The notes under the pieces: model-generated
The model's database searches: none
Seen by the model: the letters and a program-made list of their open reading frames with translations, nothing else
What the model was told of the DNA's origin: nothing
Position numbers and translations under genes: made by a program
In this document: in pieces, positions 1 to 10,359 of the stretch
How the letters are laid out: every line of letters starts with the position of its first letter
How positions within the stretch are numbered: the stretch's first letter is position 1
DNA from: Linnemannia hyalina
Taxonomy: Eukaryota > Mortierellomycota > Mortierellomycetes > Mortierellales > Mortierellaceae
Assembly (NCBI GenBank): GCA_019671135.1
Contig: JAHRHY010000014.1
Coordinates: 494,001-558,000, forward strand
DNA length: 64,000 nt
Direction of reading: 5' to 3'

Positions 1-300
1 TCAAATAGAAAAGACAAAGGCAGATGACTCCTAGTGCGAAGCTATTTTCCGCAAAACGCTGACTAAAAGAAGGCGGAGTCATGTATAAATGCCACTTGTA
101 ATGTCCCTTGTATGTGTTGTCCATCCAGTTCGAGGCAGGGATGAGTCGTTCCTGAGGCGTTGTCGAAAGGAAAGGATGGAAGTAGGTAGTGGACGACTGC
201 CATGGTGAGTCGCAAAACACCACTTGTTGATTTTTTTGGTTGTTGATTTCGAGTGTGTAGAGTTACACACATCAGTTGAAGAAAAAGAAAGGTAACGTAC
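1..300. other. Left-edge flank, no gene seen
   Basis: This is the 3' flank of the minus-strand His-rich gene. I see no canonical polyadenylation signal and no convincing exon. A GTACGT donor-like sequence lies immediately after the stop codon of that gene on the minus strand. A further 3'-UTR intron or alternative last exon is therefore possible but not shown. Confidence 0.4.
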
Positions 301-894
301 TCATGTCCCGTCATCGTGTCCACTGTGCCGCAGGTTAGCCTGCCCATGGCTCTGCTTCAACGAATGATGCCTCGAACTCAGATCCCTCAACACCTCCGGA
401 CTCAGACCGAGGGTATGTCGCATCCGGCCACTGCCATTCTCCTCCATCCCGGGGACCAAACCCAAATCTTCGGATTGGAAGAACTCGGATTCTCGACGCT
501 GGTGTTCGAGGCGGTCTAGGATCTCGTGTAGGGCTTCGTGGGACCACTTTTGGAGCTCTGGGTCCACATGAGCGATTGTGCGTTGACGACTGTGACTCCG
601 GCTTCGGCTTTGGCTACGGCTGTGATGACGGTGGTGATGGTGGTGGCGGGAGTGGGACCTGTGGTGGCGTCGCTCTTCCCCGTTCGGAGAAAGGAGTGAG
701 TCGTCTTGTCCTGGTTCTTGACCGTCGACTTCTGTGATGTTGGTGTCGATTTGGAGTTGTTCCAGTTTGATGGTAAGGTCGACTGCTGAGAGCGTGTGCT
801 CGTGGTGGTGGTGGTGGTGGTGGTGGTGGTGGCGACCATAGATGGCGTGCAGCTTTGTGCTCTGCGCCTCTGCGTCGAATTCGGTGTCAGACAT
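301..894 (-). CDS. Histidine- and RS-rich protein of unknown function
   Basis: Single-exon frame of 197 aa. The start is the ATG at 894, which follows an untranslated leader and a TATA box about 220 bp upstream. Visible features are a run of ten His at residues 22-31, a Leu-rich stretch (about 36-50), a second basic cluster of His, Arg and Ser dipeptides (about 75-105), and a predicted amphipathic helix starting after PELQKW (about 112-139). Uninterrupted His runs and RS dipeptides are known from nuclear-speckle proteins, so a nuclear role is possible but is only inference. Metal binding is an alternative. No family was recognised. A GTACGT donor directly follows the stop, so the last exon could differ. 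The open frame extends upstream without ATG pressure because the leader is pyrimidine-rich; I treat that part as 5' UTR. Confidence 0.6.
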   Translation of the reverse strand: MSDTEFDAEAQSTKLHAIYGRHHHHHHHHHHEHTLSAVDLTIKLEQLQIDTNITEVDGQEPGQDDSLLSPNGEERRHHRSHSRHHHHHRHHSRSQSRSRSHSRQRTIAHVDPELQKWSHEALHEILDRLEHQRRESEFFQSEDLGLVPGMEENGSGRMRHTLGLSPEVLRDLSSRHHSLKQSHGQANLRHSGHDDGT

Positions 895-1114
895 TTTTGT
901 GGAATGTGTATTTAGTGTCAATGTAGGTGGAGAGGGAATGTTTTTGGTTGTTGCTTTGTAGATGGGGGTGGGATGAAGCGGGTATTGAGTGTTGAGATCC
1001 GGTCCTGAAATTGGCGAAGACGTTTGTGGTACGGTGTTTTTGTCGATGTGGTGGTTGAAGCGATGGAGAATGAAACAAAAAGAAAGAAAGAAAAAGTGGA
1101 GGAAGAGGGCATGC

Positions 1115-1121
1115 TTATATA
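1115..1121 (-). promoter_or_regulatory. TATA box of the His-rich gene
   Basis: TATATAA on the minus strand, about 220 bp upstream of the ATG at 894. Transcription would start near 1085. The leader would be about 190 nt and pyrimidine-rich on the coding strand. Confidence 0.5.
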
Positions 1122-2382
1122 CCCTCTTTTTCACTTCTGCGCCAATCTCGCAAGGCTCTTCGCCTCTTTTCGGGCCTCCACTCTGGCCAAGAACATGCCA
1201 CATACCCCGAAAATCAAAAATAATGACATACAGATAACGGGAGGAATTTGCCCCTGAATGTTGCTGTGGAGGCGTTAGAAAAAGGTAAAGAAAGGCAGGG
1301 GAGTTGAGTAAAGAAAAAAAGAAAAAGAAAGGAGGGAAGAGTCGTTTGACTGGCTGTGAACACAACAAAGAGACAGATCCGCCATGCTTTTTTTTCTTCT
1401 ACTCTCTGACTAAACGGCCTCTCTGTTAGTCTAGAACTAGTCTTTTACAGCCCATTTTCGACACCCCATGGTTCCCTCATGCCATAGAACTAAAATCGAT
1501 ATGTTATTGAAAAAAACAATAAAATGAGCCCTATTTCCTCTTTTCCAGCTCTGCTCACACACACAGTGCAAATGAGGGCCAAGAAAAAATGAATTGAGGC
1601 AGAGTAACGGGAAGAATCATGGGAAGAGAGGAGAGAGAAAAAAAAAACGTGGCTCAACACCATCGTCATTATTCCGTGACCCGTACTTTACCACGGTTAC
1701 ACGAGTCCCAAAAGTCAATCCAACAAGTGGACCTTTGTCTCCTGGCGTAGTCGGCTTTCTACTCAGCTAAAACGTTAATTGAATAAAAGAAAGCCGAGGG
1801 AGGGAGAAAAGTACGAAAGAGGAGGGGGGTACAAAAAAGTTTCCGCAACATTCCTTTCCAACCAAAATGCTGCGGAGTATCTGTTTGTGTGTATGTGTCA
1901 AGGGAAACAAACAATCAATGGTGGCTAAGAATGCAAACTCCATCGGGTACGACAGAAAAATAACTAAATAAGGAGAAAAGAGGAGAATGGCAAAGACGAG
2001 TCGAGTTCCTTCTACGCCCCTCCATACCCTACCTCCCTGTTAGTCCTCTCCTGTGCCTCTATGCAGATCCCCTCCGTAGCACGGAAGCCTTAAGTCAACT
2101 CTTCCTCCCCTGTCTATCCCTGTTTCTCCCTAATTGACTGCGGTCGACGGATCGAAAAAATAATTGGTTGAATGCTATGCATGGCCATTGCCACTACGCC
2201 TCCCTTCTCTTTTCTTCTTCCTACCCTCCCTGCATGATTCATATCTGAATATTGTTTATTATTGGAAAACGACAAAACGACAAAACGATATTGCTGTCAA
2301 TGCTCATCGCCACCCACTTACATTCCCCACATGTGTCCATGTGTCACTTTTTGCCAATTGAGATTAATATCCGTGCGGACAG

Positions 2383-2388
2383 TTTATT
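2383..2388 (-). terminator. Polyadenylation signal AATAAA of ZnF-A
   Basis: AATAAA on the minus strand, about 370 bp past the ZnF-A stop codon. It is the first canonical signal downstream. Confidence 0.45.
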
Positions 2389-2755
2389 ACGGGTGGTAAG
2401 TTAAGTAAGTTGATAAATGACAAAACGCAAAATACAGAATATAAAAAGCAAGACAAAGAACTAATACAAAAAACAAGAAACGAAAAGCAAAGAGGAAGAG
2501 GGAAAGGAAGGAGACATAAACGAGAAATGGAGGGGCAAGTGAAGTATAAAGGATAGTAGGTAGTTTGATTTTTTTGGGTGCCATGGTTAGAAGGTTTTGT
2601 TGACGGGTTGGTAGTAGGAAGAAGGAGGGAGGTAGGTAGTGATCGTCTTGACTGGCCAGATGGATGTTGATGGAAGATAGGTAACAAGTAGAAAGGAAAA
2701 GGAATACCGCGACGGAACGGGAACGGATTTTTGTTGATGTCTAGAATGAAACCAC

Positions 2756-5649
2756 TCAGCTATGCACAGCCTGTTGTTGTGCCTGCTGCTGCTGCTGTTG
2801 TGCCTGCGCCTGATTCCGCTGCTTCATCTGCAGCTTGTTCAACTGCCTCTGATGCGTCTTGACGTGTTGCGCTGCAATTAAGAAGAAAAGAAAAGAGGTG
2901 TGTATTAGGAAATAGTTTAAGTAGGGCAACGTAGGACGCGTCAAGAATGAACATTTCAATATGCAAAAACATCCCAAGACTTACAGAGATTGTCAGAGCG
3001 AGAGAACTTCTTGGTACAGGTCGCGTAGGGGCAGTTGAAAGGTCGCTCCAGGGTATGGGTCTTGATGTGTCGCTTCAGATGCTCCAACCGCTTAAATCGT
3101 TTCGAACATCCAATCTCGGAGCAAGTATGGTGCTTTCCAGAACCACCATGTTTGCTTCCACCGCCACTACTTCCACTGCCGGCATTGGTACTGCCACTCG
3201 CGCCGTTGGTGCTGCTTGTAGTGCTACTGGAACTGCTACTACTGACGCTTTTGGTGCTGGCGTTGCTGCCATTGCTGTTGATGCTGTCTGGCGTGGTCGC
3301 GGCTACAATGGTACGAATAAAGAATGACTTAGTTAGTAAACATGATCAGCTTCACATTGGATACGTGAGAATGTTAAAACTTTCAATTGTTGTTACCTTT
3401 CTTACCGCGTGATCCGGCAAGGCTTGAGGAGGATGAAGTAGAAGAAGTCGAAGAGTAGAGGGGCTCATTGAGACCTCCAGGAGCAGTGAATGGGGATGTG
3501 GACATTAATGGATGGGGTGGAAGTGCAGATGCTGAAGGGTGTTGCAAGGACGGGAACGGATGCTGGAGCATCTGGGGGTTGGCCGCCTTGGAATCATAAA
3601 AGTCGGATTGATGGGGGTGAGAGTGGTGGAATGATTGAGGATGGAGTGGGTGAGGGTGGTGATGATGAGAGTGATGTTGATGAGAGTGGTGAGGGTTCAT
3701 AGATCCATCCTCGTTCATGGGCGAGGCTGGTGGATAATGAAGGTCTGAGTTCATCGAGTGCAGTCCATTGGCGCCAAACTGGTAGCTGTCAGGATGATAT
3801 CCATGGTGATGGTGAAGATGAAACGAGGATGCTGATGATGCTGAAGAGTCGGCAGAGGGCAACGAAGAGTAAGAGCTGGGCGAAGCAGAGTCAGGGCCTG
3901 CTGAGCTGGGGTGGTGCAGAGAATGCTGGGAGCGGTGGATGTCCGAGTTGTCCATGGAGAACCCCCCGTTCATCATGGGCATGAAGTGAGTCGAAATTGA
4001 CGAGGGAAACGCAAAATGTTCGTAATGGGGCATAGGTGATGCGTGCGGGGATTCACCGTTGGGGTTTCCGCTTCCAGAGGACTCGTCTTCATAGGCACAC
4101 GAAGACTTGTGGATATCGCTCGGGGCAACAGACTTGAGATCCAGGCGGATGTGGTCGAATCGGGGAACCATGCCGCTCAAGTGCTCCATAGGGTCGTTCA
4201 TCGAGTACAACGTGTTGTTGGCAAAGGTCGAGTAGCCAGAATGGCTTATCAAGCCAAAGTGCTCATCCTCGCCCATGCTCGACGGTTGTCCCAGGGGAGT
4301 GCCACCAGGAGACCGCGTAGGCGAGTAGTCATCGTCGTGGTCGCCGTGGCCACGATGCATCGCGCCATATCCGTGGATGTGATGGTGGTGGTGAGCCATT
4401 GATGAAAGTCCCTCTGGGTCCCGTGGATCCTGAGAGCTGAGAACCGGCTGCAGCTCATCGGTGTCCTCGACCTCCTTCTTGATAGCGTCATCGCCACTGC
4501 CGCTTCCGCGTCTTCCTTCAATTGGTCGACTTGCTCCTCGTCGGCGACGTTCGGCAGCTCCTCCTGCTTTTGCTCCTCTCCTGGATTGCGATTTGAGGGG
4601 TGTCGAGTGGTTGTCCGAGCGACCGAATTTCTTGCTACCCGCTCCTGCAACTGGTGAAGAATTGATACTGTTCAAGATGGATCCATGCATAAGCGACTCG
4701 GGCATGGGCGATGGACATGCGGACGAGTTGGTGCTTGGAGGCAGTGCTTGGTTGAGAGAGTGGTGTGGTGAGTTATGGTGCAGAGCCTGTTGCTGTGAGA
4801 ATTGTGTGCGATAATACTGCATCATGTTGGGATCTACATGGGCGGTGTTAATTTGGTGAAGGTTTGGGAGGGATGTTGTAGTAGGAAACGAGCTCAAGGG
4901 AGTGGACACTGAGGAGAAGTTGGACCATGATGCCTGGCGATGCAACGTCTTTTCTTCTGAGGACACCTTGCGCTTGTGCTCAGCAGTCAAGGTTGGAACA
5001 GAGTTTCGTCGTGGAGACTCGTAAACCCCGATGGTGTGTCCGTGCAACGCCATAAAGGCAGCCGTTGCTGAGCTAGGAACAGTCGCGGCAGAGTCGCTGA
5101 GAAGAGGGCCGAGTGCAGCATGGACGTAGGCAGAGTTGGAGGTTGGCGTGGTGTACATTGGAGAGGCGGCGTTGGTCTGAAAGTGGTGGAGAGAGTTGCT
5201 GTCGGTGCTCATGGAGAGTGGGTGGGGGAGAGGAGTGGCGCCAATCATAATGTTGTTTTTAGCTCCTTTGAGAGTGGTGACTTTAGGGGAATGGTTGAGG
5301 GAGACTGCGGATGGTGTGGCCATGTCGACGTCTTCACAGGGAGAGGCGGCCTCGATTGTATAGCATCCTTGTTTTTCAGAAGGATGATGGTCGGTTGGCT
5401 TGGTATCAAGGCCCATTGAGATATCCATGGAAGCGACTGTTACTGTGAATCAGGGAGTTAAGGGGAGAAAGGTACAAAGTATTTCCAAAGAGTGCGATTA
5501 GGATGGGTCTGCTTGTTTGTTTGCTGGTCCTTGTTCGTTTCTGCACTATTGAAGGGGGTGGCCGGAGCGAGCAGTTGAATAATATTGATTGCGAAGGGAA
5601 AACATGTGAGGGCGAGGGGGCAAGGGTACATACCAGTGGTTTCGGCCAT
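2756..5649 (-). CDS. C2H2 zinc-finger transcription factor (ZnF-A)
   Basis: Four exons with consistent phases: 5649-5634, 5442-3406, 3302-2985 and 2871-2756, giving 828 aa. The 16-nt first exon encodes MAETT and joins in frame at GTA. One C2H2 finger pair sits at about residues 743-800: C-x4-C with [12 protein letters not shown], an HTLERPF linker, then C-x4-C with KKFSRSDNL. The last intron is phase 1 inside the second finger, right after the RSDNL leucine; the sequence continues [10 protein letters not shown] and ends in a Gln-rich tail. The N-terminal 740 residues are disordered and rich in Ser, His and Pro, with a basic patch at about 276-310 and the motif [12 protein letters not shown] near 435. 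A paralogue lies at 47596-51272. Finger spacing resembles fungal stress and nutrient regulators (Msn2/Com2/Ste12-type fingers), but orthology is not claimed. One R-R-N-S kinase-type site follows YESP. The C-terminal exon could be missed by naive prediction because it encodes only 38 residues. Confidence 0.9.
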
Positions 5650-6114
5650 GACGCTGCTGCGATGCGCGACTAGGACGGCTATACTTGTTTGAACCAGGGG
5701 TGTTGTTGTTGTAGTGTGTGCGTGATGGGTATGTAGCTCGTTGTTATTATGTGGATAAGAGAGCTGACCTATGAAGGTAGGAGATGCAGTTGAGGAAGGA
5801 TGTATGTGTGGTGTGCGTGAGTGGGTGCGTTAGTGAATGCAAGAGATATTAGGTAGGAAGGAACGAGCAATAAAGGGTCAAAGTGAGAGAGAAAGAGAAA
5901 CAGAGGGAGAGAGAAATAAGGAGACGGAGGAGAGAAGAGAAAAAAAACGAAGAGTGAAAGAAGGGGACACACACAGCCAGGTTGGATTTGACACAAACAA
6001 GCACGAAAGAAAGAGTGGTGGGTTGTTGCGGAGAGGTATGTCTAATTATAAGTTCGTGTCAAAGGCCCTGAAGCGCAGAGAGAGTGTCGTGTTTGAATGG
6101 CTGGATAAATGGAT

Positions 6115-6156
6115 GTGTAAGTGTAAGTGTAAGTGTAAGTGTAAGTGTAAGTGTAA
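6115..6156. repeat. Hexanucleotide microsatellite (GTGTAA)x7
   Basis: Seven perfect tandem copies of GTGTAA, followed by a degenerate eighth. It lies in the upstream region of ZnF-A. Confidence 0.95.
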
Positions 6157-9100
6157 GTGTGAGTGTATGGAAGTAGAGGACAGCCCCTCTTTCACTAAAT
6201 GGGTGCCTGTCCGTGGGGTGGGGTGCTAATGTATTCTTGTCCTATTGAACATGAAACGAATCATGCAAACATAGGCTACAACACGCATGGGGCTGCGCCT
6301 GTGAGCACAAAAAGAATATGCTGCCCATTATTGCACTTTCATTCGATATCCTCTCAGTGTGGGTTTGGTCTTCTTTGCAAGAAAAAAAGGCGCGACTCAG
6401 CGTGCACAGAGCACCTGTCTTTGTTTATATCATCTTCCCCACGAGAGCAAGTCTGTGCATGAACAAAGAAAAAAATAAGAAACGTCCTCCCATACCCAAG
6501 ACCACCCCAGAACACGCACAAACAGAGCACATTCACAAATAAAAAAAAAAAAAAAAAAGCGAACAAGGTTGAGGGGCCAGATGGCGAAGGGGGCAGACCA
6601 TGTTTAATTGTAATAATAAAAAGAAGGGCAGCACTCAAACCATACAGCTCACTTGCTTTTTTTGCTTGCCAATCTTCTTCAGCGATCCAAATACAACGAC
6701 ACTTTTCTCTCTGTTTGCCGGCATTGAGAGAGGAAGAGAATGAGAGCAGCAAAAAACGAAGGTACAATACGCACAAAACAACCAGAACGACATGGAATGG
6801 GGATAGCAGGTGCATTCTTGGCCCTTTTGCACTCATGTCGTCAATTGAACAACAACGAGAGGCAGAGGGACATGCAAAGAAGAGCGTGAAACGATTACAA
6901 CCCTCAACGGTACAAGGTAAATGTCCGAAGACAACTCAAAGTCATACGTACAACCACAGCATACCTCATACCTCGTACACCATACAGAATCGCGCACACA
7001 CAGCCTCTTTTCGGTTTTTGTCTGTCAGGACGATCCTCTTACTTTCTTTATGTGTCCGAAACACACACAGAAGGGCTTAGTTGGGGAATGTGATATGTGT
7101 GGGGTATGCGAGCACAGATACAGAGAAAGAAAGGGCCAATTGGAGGGGAAAGAGGGAGAAGGAGGGAGAAGGAAAGGGTTATTGGTGAGGGGAGCAGATG
7201 TTACTTACTGTTCAGGGTTTAGTATGGGAAAGGAAAATAAAGGAACAGAAATCAGTTGGACTGTGCGTTAAAGGTTGGAAGTTCCAAGGTCTAGGGTTTG
7301 TGCAGTTGCTTTTGTTGACTGAGCAAAAGAGTGAAAAAGTAGAAGAAACCGGAGGGTGGTGGAAAGAGGAATAAAAGGGCCGTTGGAGCTGACGTTGCGA
7401 GGTAGAATAGAAGGAGTTCTAGGAAGAAGAAGACGGAGGAATGAGAGTAGGAAAAGGAAGGAGGAGGGTAAAAGAAAGGAGCGGTGCTGATCAGGGCGAT
7501 TATAAAGCAGATGGATGAGCTTTTTATTGGGGATGGGATGGGATGGGATTAGGATTTGAGCACAAAGACGGAGGAAGAGGAAGAGAAGAGGAAGATGTGG
7601 AGGATGTGGATGTGTAATATGAAATGAAAAAAGAGGAGCAAGAAGACAAAAGTAGAAAAGAAAGAGAAAGGAGCCGGAGGATATTGAAGGATGATATAAA
7701 GGATGACAAGGGTATCAGGTGGAGTTGGAGTTGGATTTGGGGGCGGGAACGTGTGTCAGGAAGACGAGGAGGAGGAGATGCGTGTTCGAGGGTCAACTGT
7801 GAAAGGGGATTGAGAAGAGGGTTTTCTGGTGTTAGTCAAAAACGATATGTAACAGAAGAGGACAAAACAAGAAAAGAAAGAGGAAGAGAAGAAAGTTGAT
7901 GAATGAATGAAGATGGGCAGGGTTAAAGGAAAGCACAAAGATAAAAGGGCAAAGACAAAGTAAATATTATTAACGAGCCATTGAAAAGGGGACAGAGAGA
8001 GAAAGAGAAAGGAGAAGGGTGGGGGGCGGGACAAGGACACCCAATTGACGATGGACAATTGACGATAGATGGGCGACAGTCAATTATACATACATAATGA
8101 CAAGACAAGAGTGATGAGAGTTGGCCTCAAGCAAGAGAGAGAGCAAAGCGATAAAGAAGGAAGTACCGCAACGAGAGGCGACGAGAGAGAATGAGAGAGA
8201 AGGAAGAGTATGAGAGCACGAACAAAGAGAGGGAATAGGAGGTTATTATTCAGGGAGGAGCTGCAGCTCTTGTTCTCTTTTTTCTCTTTCAACTTCGCGC
8301 ATCTAGGTCCCTATTTTCGACCAGTGCTAGTACTTGCCATGTCTTCTATTCCATGTCCAAAATAGCACACAACGAAATAAAACAACAGGCCCCTCCTCCT
8401 TCCCATGGAGAGGAGAGGCATGGGTGAACGAGAGAGCAGGACCATTGGCCATTCTTTCATTGTTCTAATGGGGTCTAAAGGGGGATGGGATATCGGCTCT
8501 CAACTCTTATCTGATGGTTCCGCGGCGTGCTTCTTTTTTATTCCTTTACTGGTTGGCGACTTCAGATATAGACGAAGCAGAGTGTAAAGCGCTGTTCGCG
8601 TACATTTGGCGTGTGCGCGATAGATTGTCTCGTTCTTTTTGCGCTCCTTGTTTGATGGTATCGGCATTCCTTCGTGTGCAAGAAAAAGGCATTTCATTCT
8701 GTTTATTCAATTGAGACAAACACAAAATGCAAAGACTAGGTGATGTGTTTGTAATTGAAAGGATGAAAAGGTAAAAAGGACAGAAGAAGTGTACGAGAGC
8801 AATCTTTGTTCCTCGCATGTTTTGTGTCTGTCCAGTAGTGTCAGGAAAAAAGGGGACGGGGTCAAAAGAAGAGAAATGACAACAGGCTGACAGGGAGGGA
8901 GGGAGGGAGGGAAGGAGGGAGGAAGGGGATGTTGACAGAAGAGACAGAAGGGACAGAAAACCTGCACTGTGAAAAATAATGGTACAACACAACACGGTGT
9001 AGGGAGGCACAACAGAGCACGCTCCGTCTCTCTTTTTGCCTCTTTTTCTTCCACCTCAGCTGAACAAACAGTCAACATAGCAGGCAGTTGTACGTGCTTG

Positions 9101-10108
9101 GACGCGTTCTTTTGTTTGTTTGTGATGGTTCTCAATGTGCATCCATCTTTTTGCTACTCATCCTGTCTTTGTCTCGCAATCTCGTGTCCATTTTTTCATT
9201 GTTTGTTGTTTGCATCATATCATAAACACACACACACAGAGAGAGAGAAAGGAAGCTACCGTGTAGGTGTAAGGAATGAGGTGAGGGAGGGAGGGAGAGA
9301 GAGTTAGACAGAAGGAGAGAGAGGGAGAGGGAGGAAAAGGAGCATGCAACATGCAGGCGTACGACATGGCATCTCTCTCTGTGTGTTTTTCACTCCAACT
9401 CCATTCGCCAATGGAAGTCTGTGTTTGTTTGTTGTCTGCCGAAGGGTTTAATGGTGCGTGTCCTTGTCCCTTTTTCCATGGCTTTATTCTATTTCTGTAA
9501 TTCGGTCGTTCAGAAAGGGGAAGGGGGCGACGTTTGGGGAAGCACGCACAATACGCAAAGGACCTAAAAAGCAAACACAACACACAGGCATGCCGACATG
9601 GCGACCCCACTGTATTGAAGAAAAACAAAAGGCTATATCAACATACAGGCCCATCACGCAGGCTGAGAGGGTAAAGGCGCTCGAGAGTAAACATGAAGAT
9701 GCACAAACATACACGCACACACACACGCATGCACAAAAAGCAAAGCATGTAGGTAGCCGCAGCCAAGCATCCAGTAGGTGAAAGCAGGTTGCTTGTATGG
9801 ATGCGACATCAAGGGTCAAATCCAAATACTGACATGCCAGTGGGACGCCAGACTATTCTTCGAAATCCATCTTGTTTGGGTCATTCAAATTCTCGATACT
9901 CTTTATTTTACAAATAATAGAGAAGGGAGAGCACGATTATCACACCTGAGCTTTCGCATGCGGGAGGCCCCATGGCTCGTTCTCTCTTCAATTGATCCAC
10001 CCCTTTGTTCTCCAATCCCCTCACTTTATTTCTGTACGAGTGTGTCATGGCTCACACAACAAGGAATACAAATAAGAAAGATTACAACATCACTAACAGT
10101 AGAGCCAC

Positions 10109-10140
10109 ACCACCACCACCACCACCACCACCACCACCAT
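10109..10140. repeat. Trinucleotide microsatellite (CAC)n
   Basis: About ten CAC copies in non-coding DNA. The frame it opens on the plus strand (poly-His or poly-Pro) has no other coding character. Confidence 0.9.
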
Positions 10141-10321
10141 CACAACAGGACACGACTTGGAACTTCAATGGTATGACATGGCACAAAGTGGATCTTTCTC
10201 CTACTATAACATGATTCATACCTTGTGCCTGCTTTGCATCCTGCAGCAACAAAACAAAATATCTTTCTGGATCCATCTACCTCCATTGGATGGGATGCGA
10301 CAGACCAGGCTGAACTAGCCA

Positions 10322-10359
10322 ACTGACTGACTGACTGACTAACTGACTGACTGACTGAC
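10322..10359. repeat. Tetranucleotide microsatellite (CTGA)n
   Basis: About nine copies of ACTG/CTGA with one substitution, in non-coding DNA. Confidence 0.9.

Larger units (their letters stand above)
895..2755. other. Intergenic region between two minus-strand genes
   Basis: It holds the promoter and leader of the His-rich gene (895 to about 1200) and the 3' UTR of ZnF-A (2755 down to about 2370). Between them lie only short purine tracts and AT-rich sequence. No open frame looks like protein. Confidence 0.5.
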
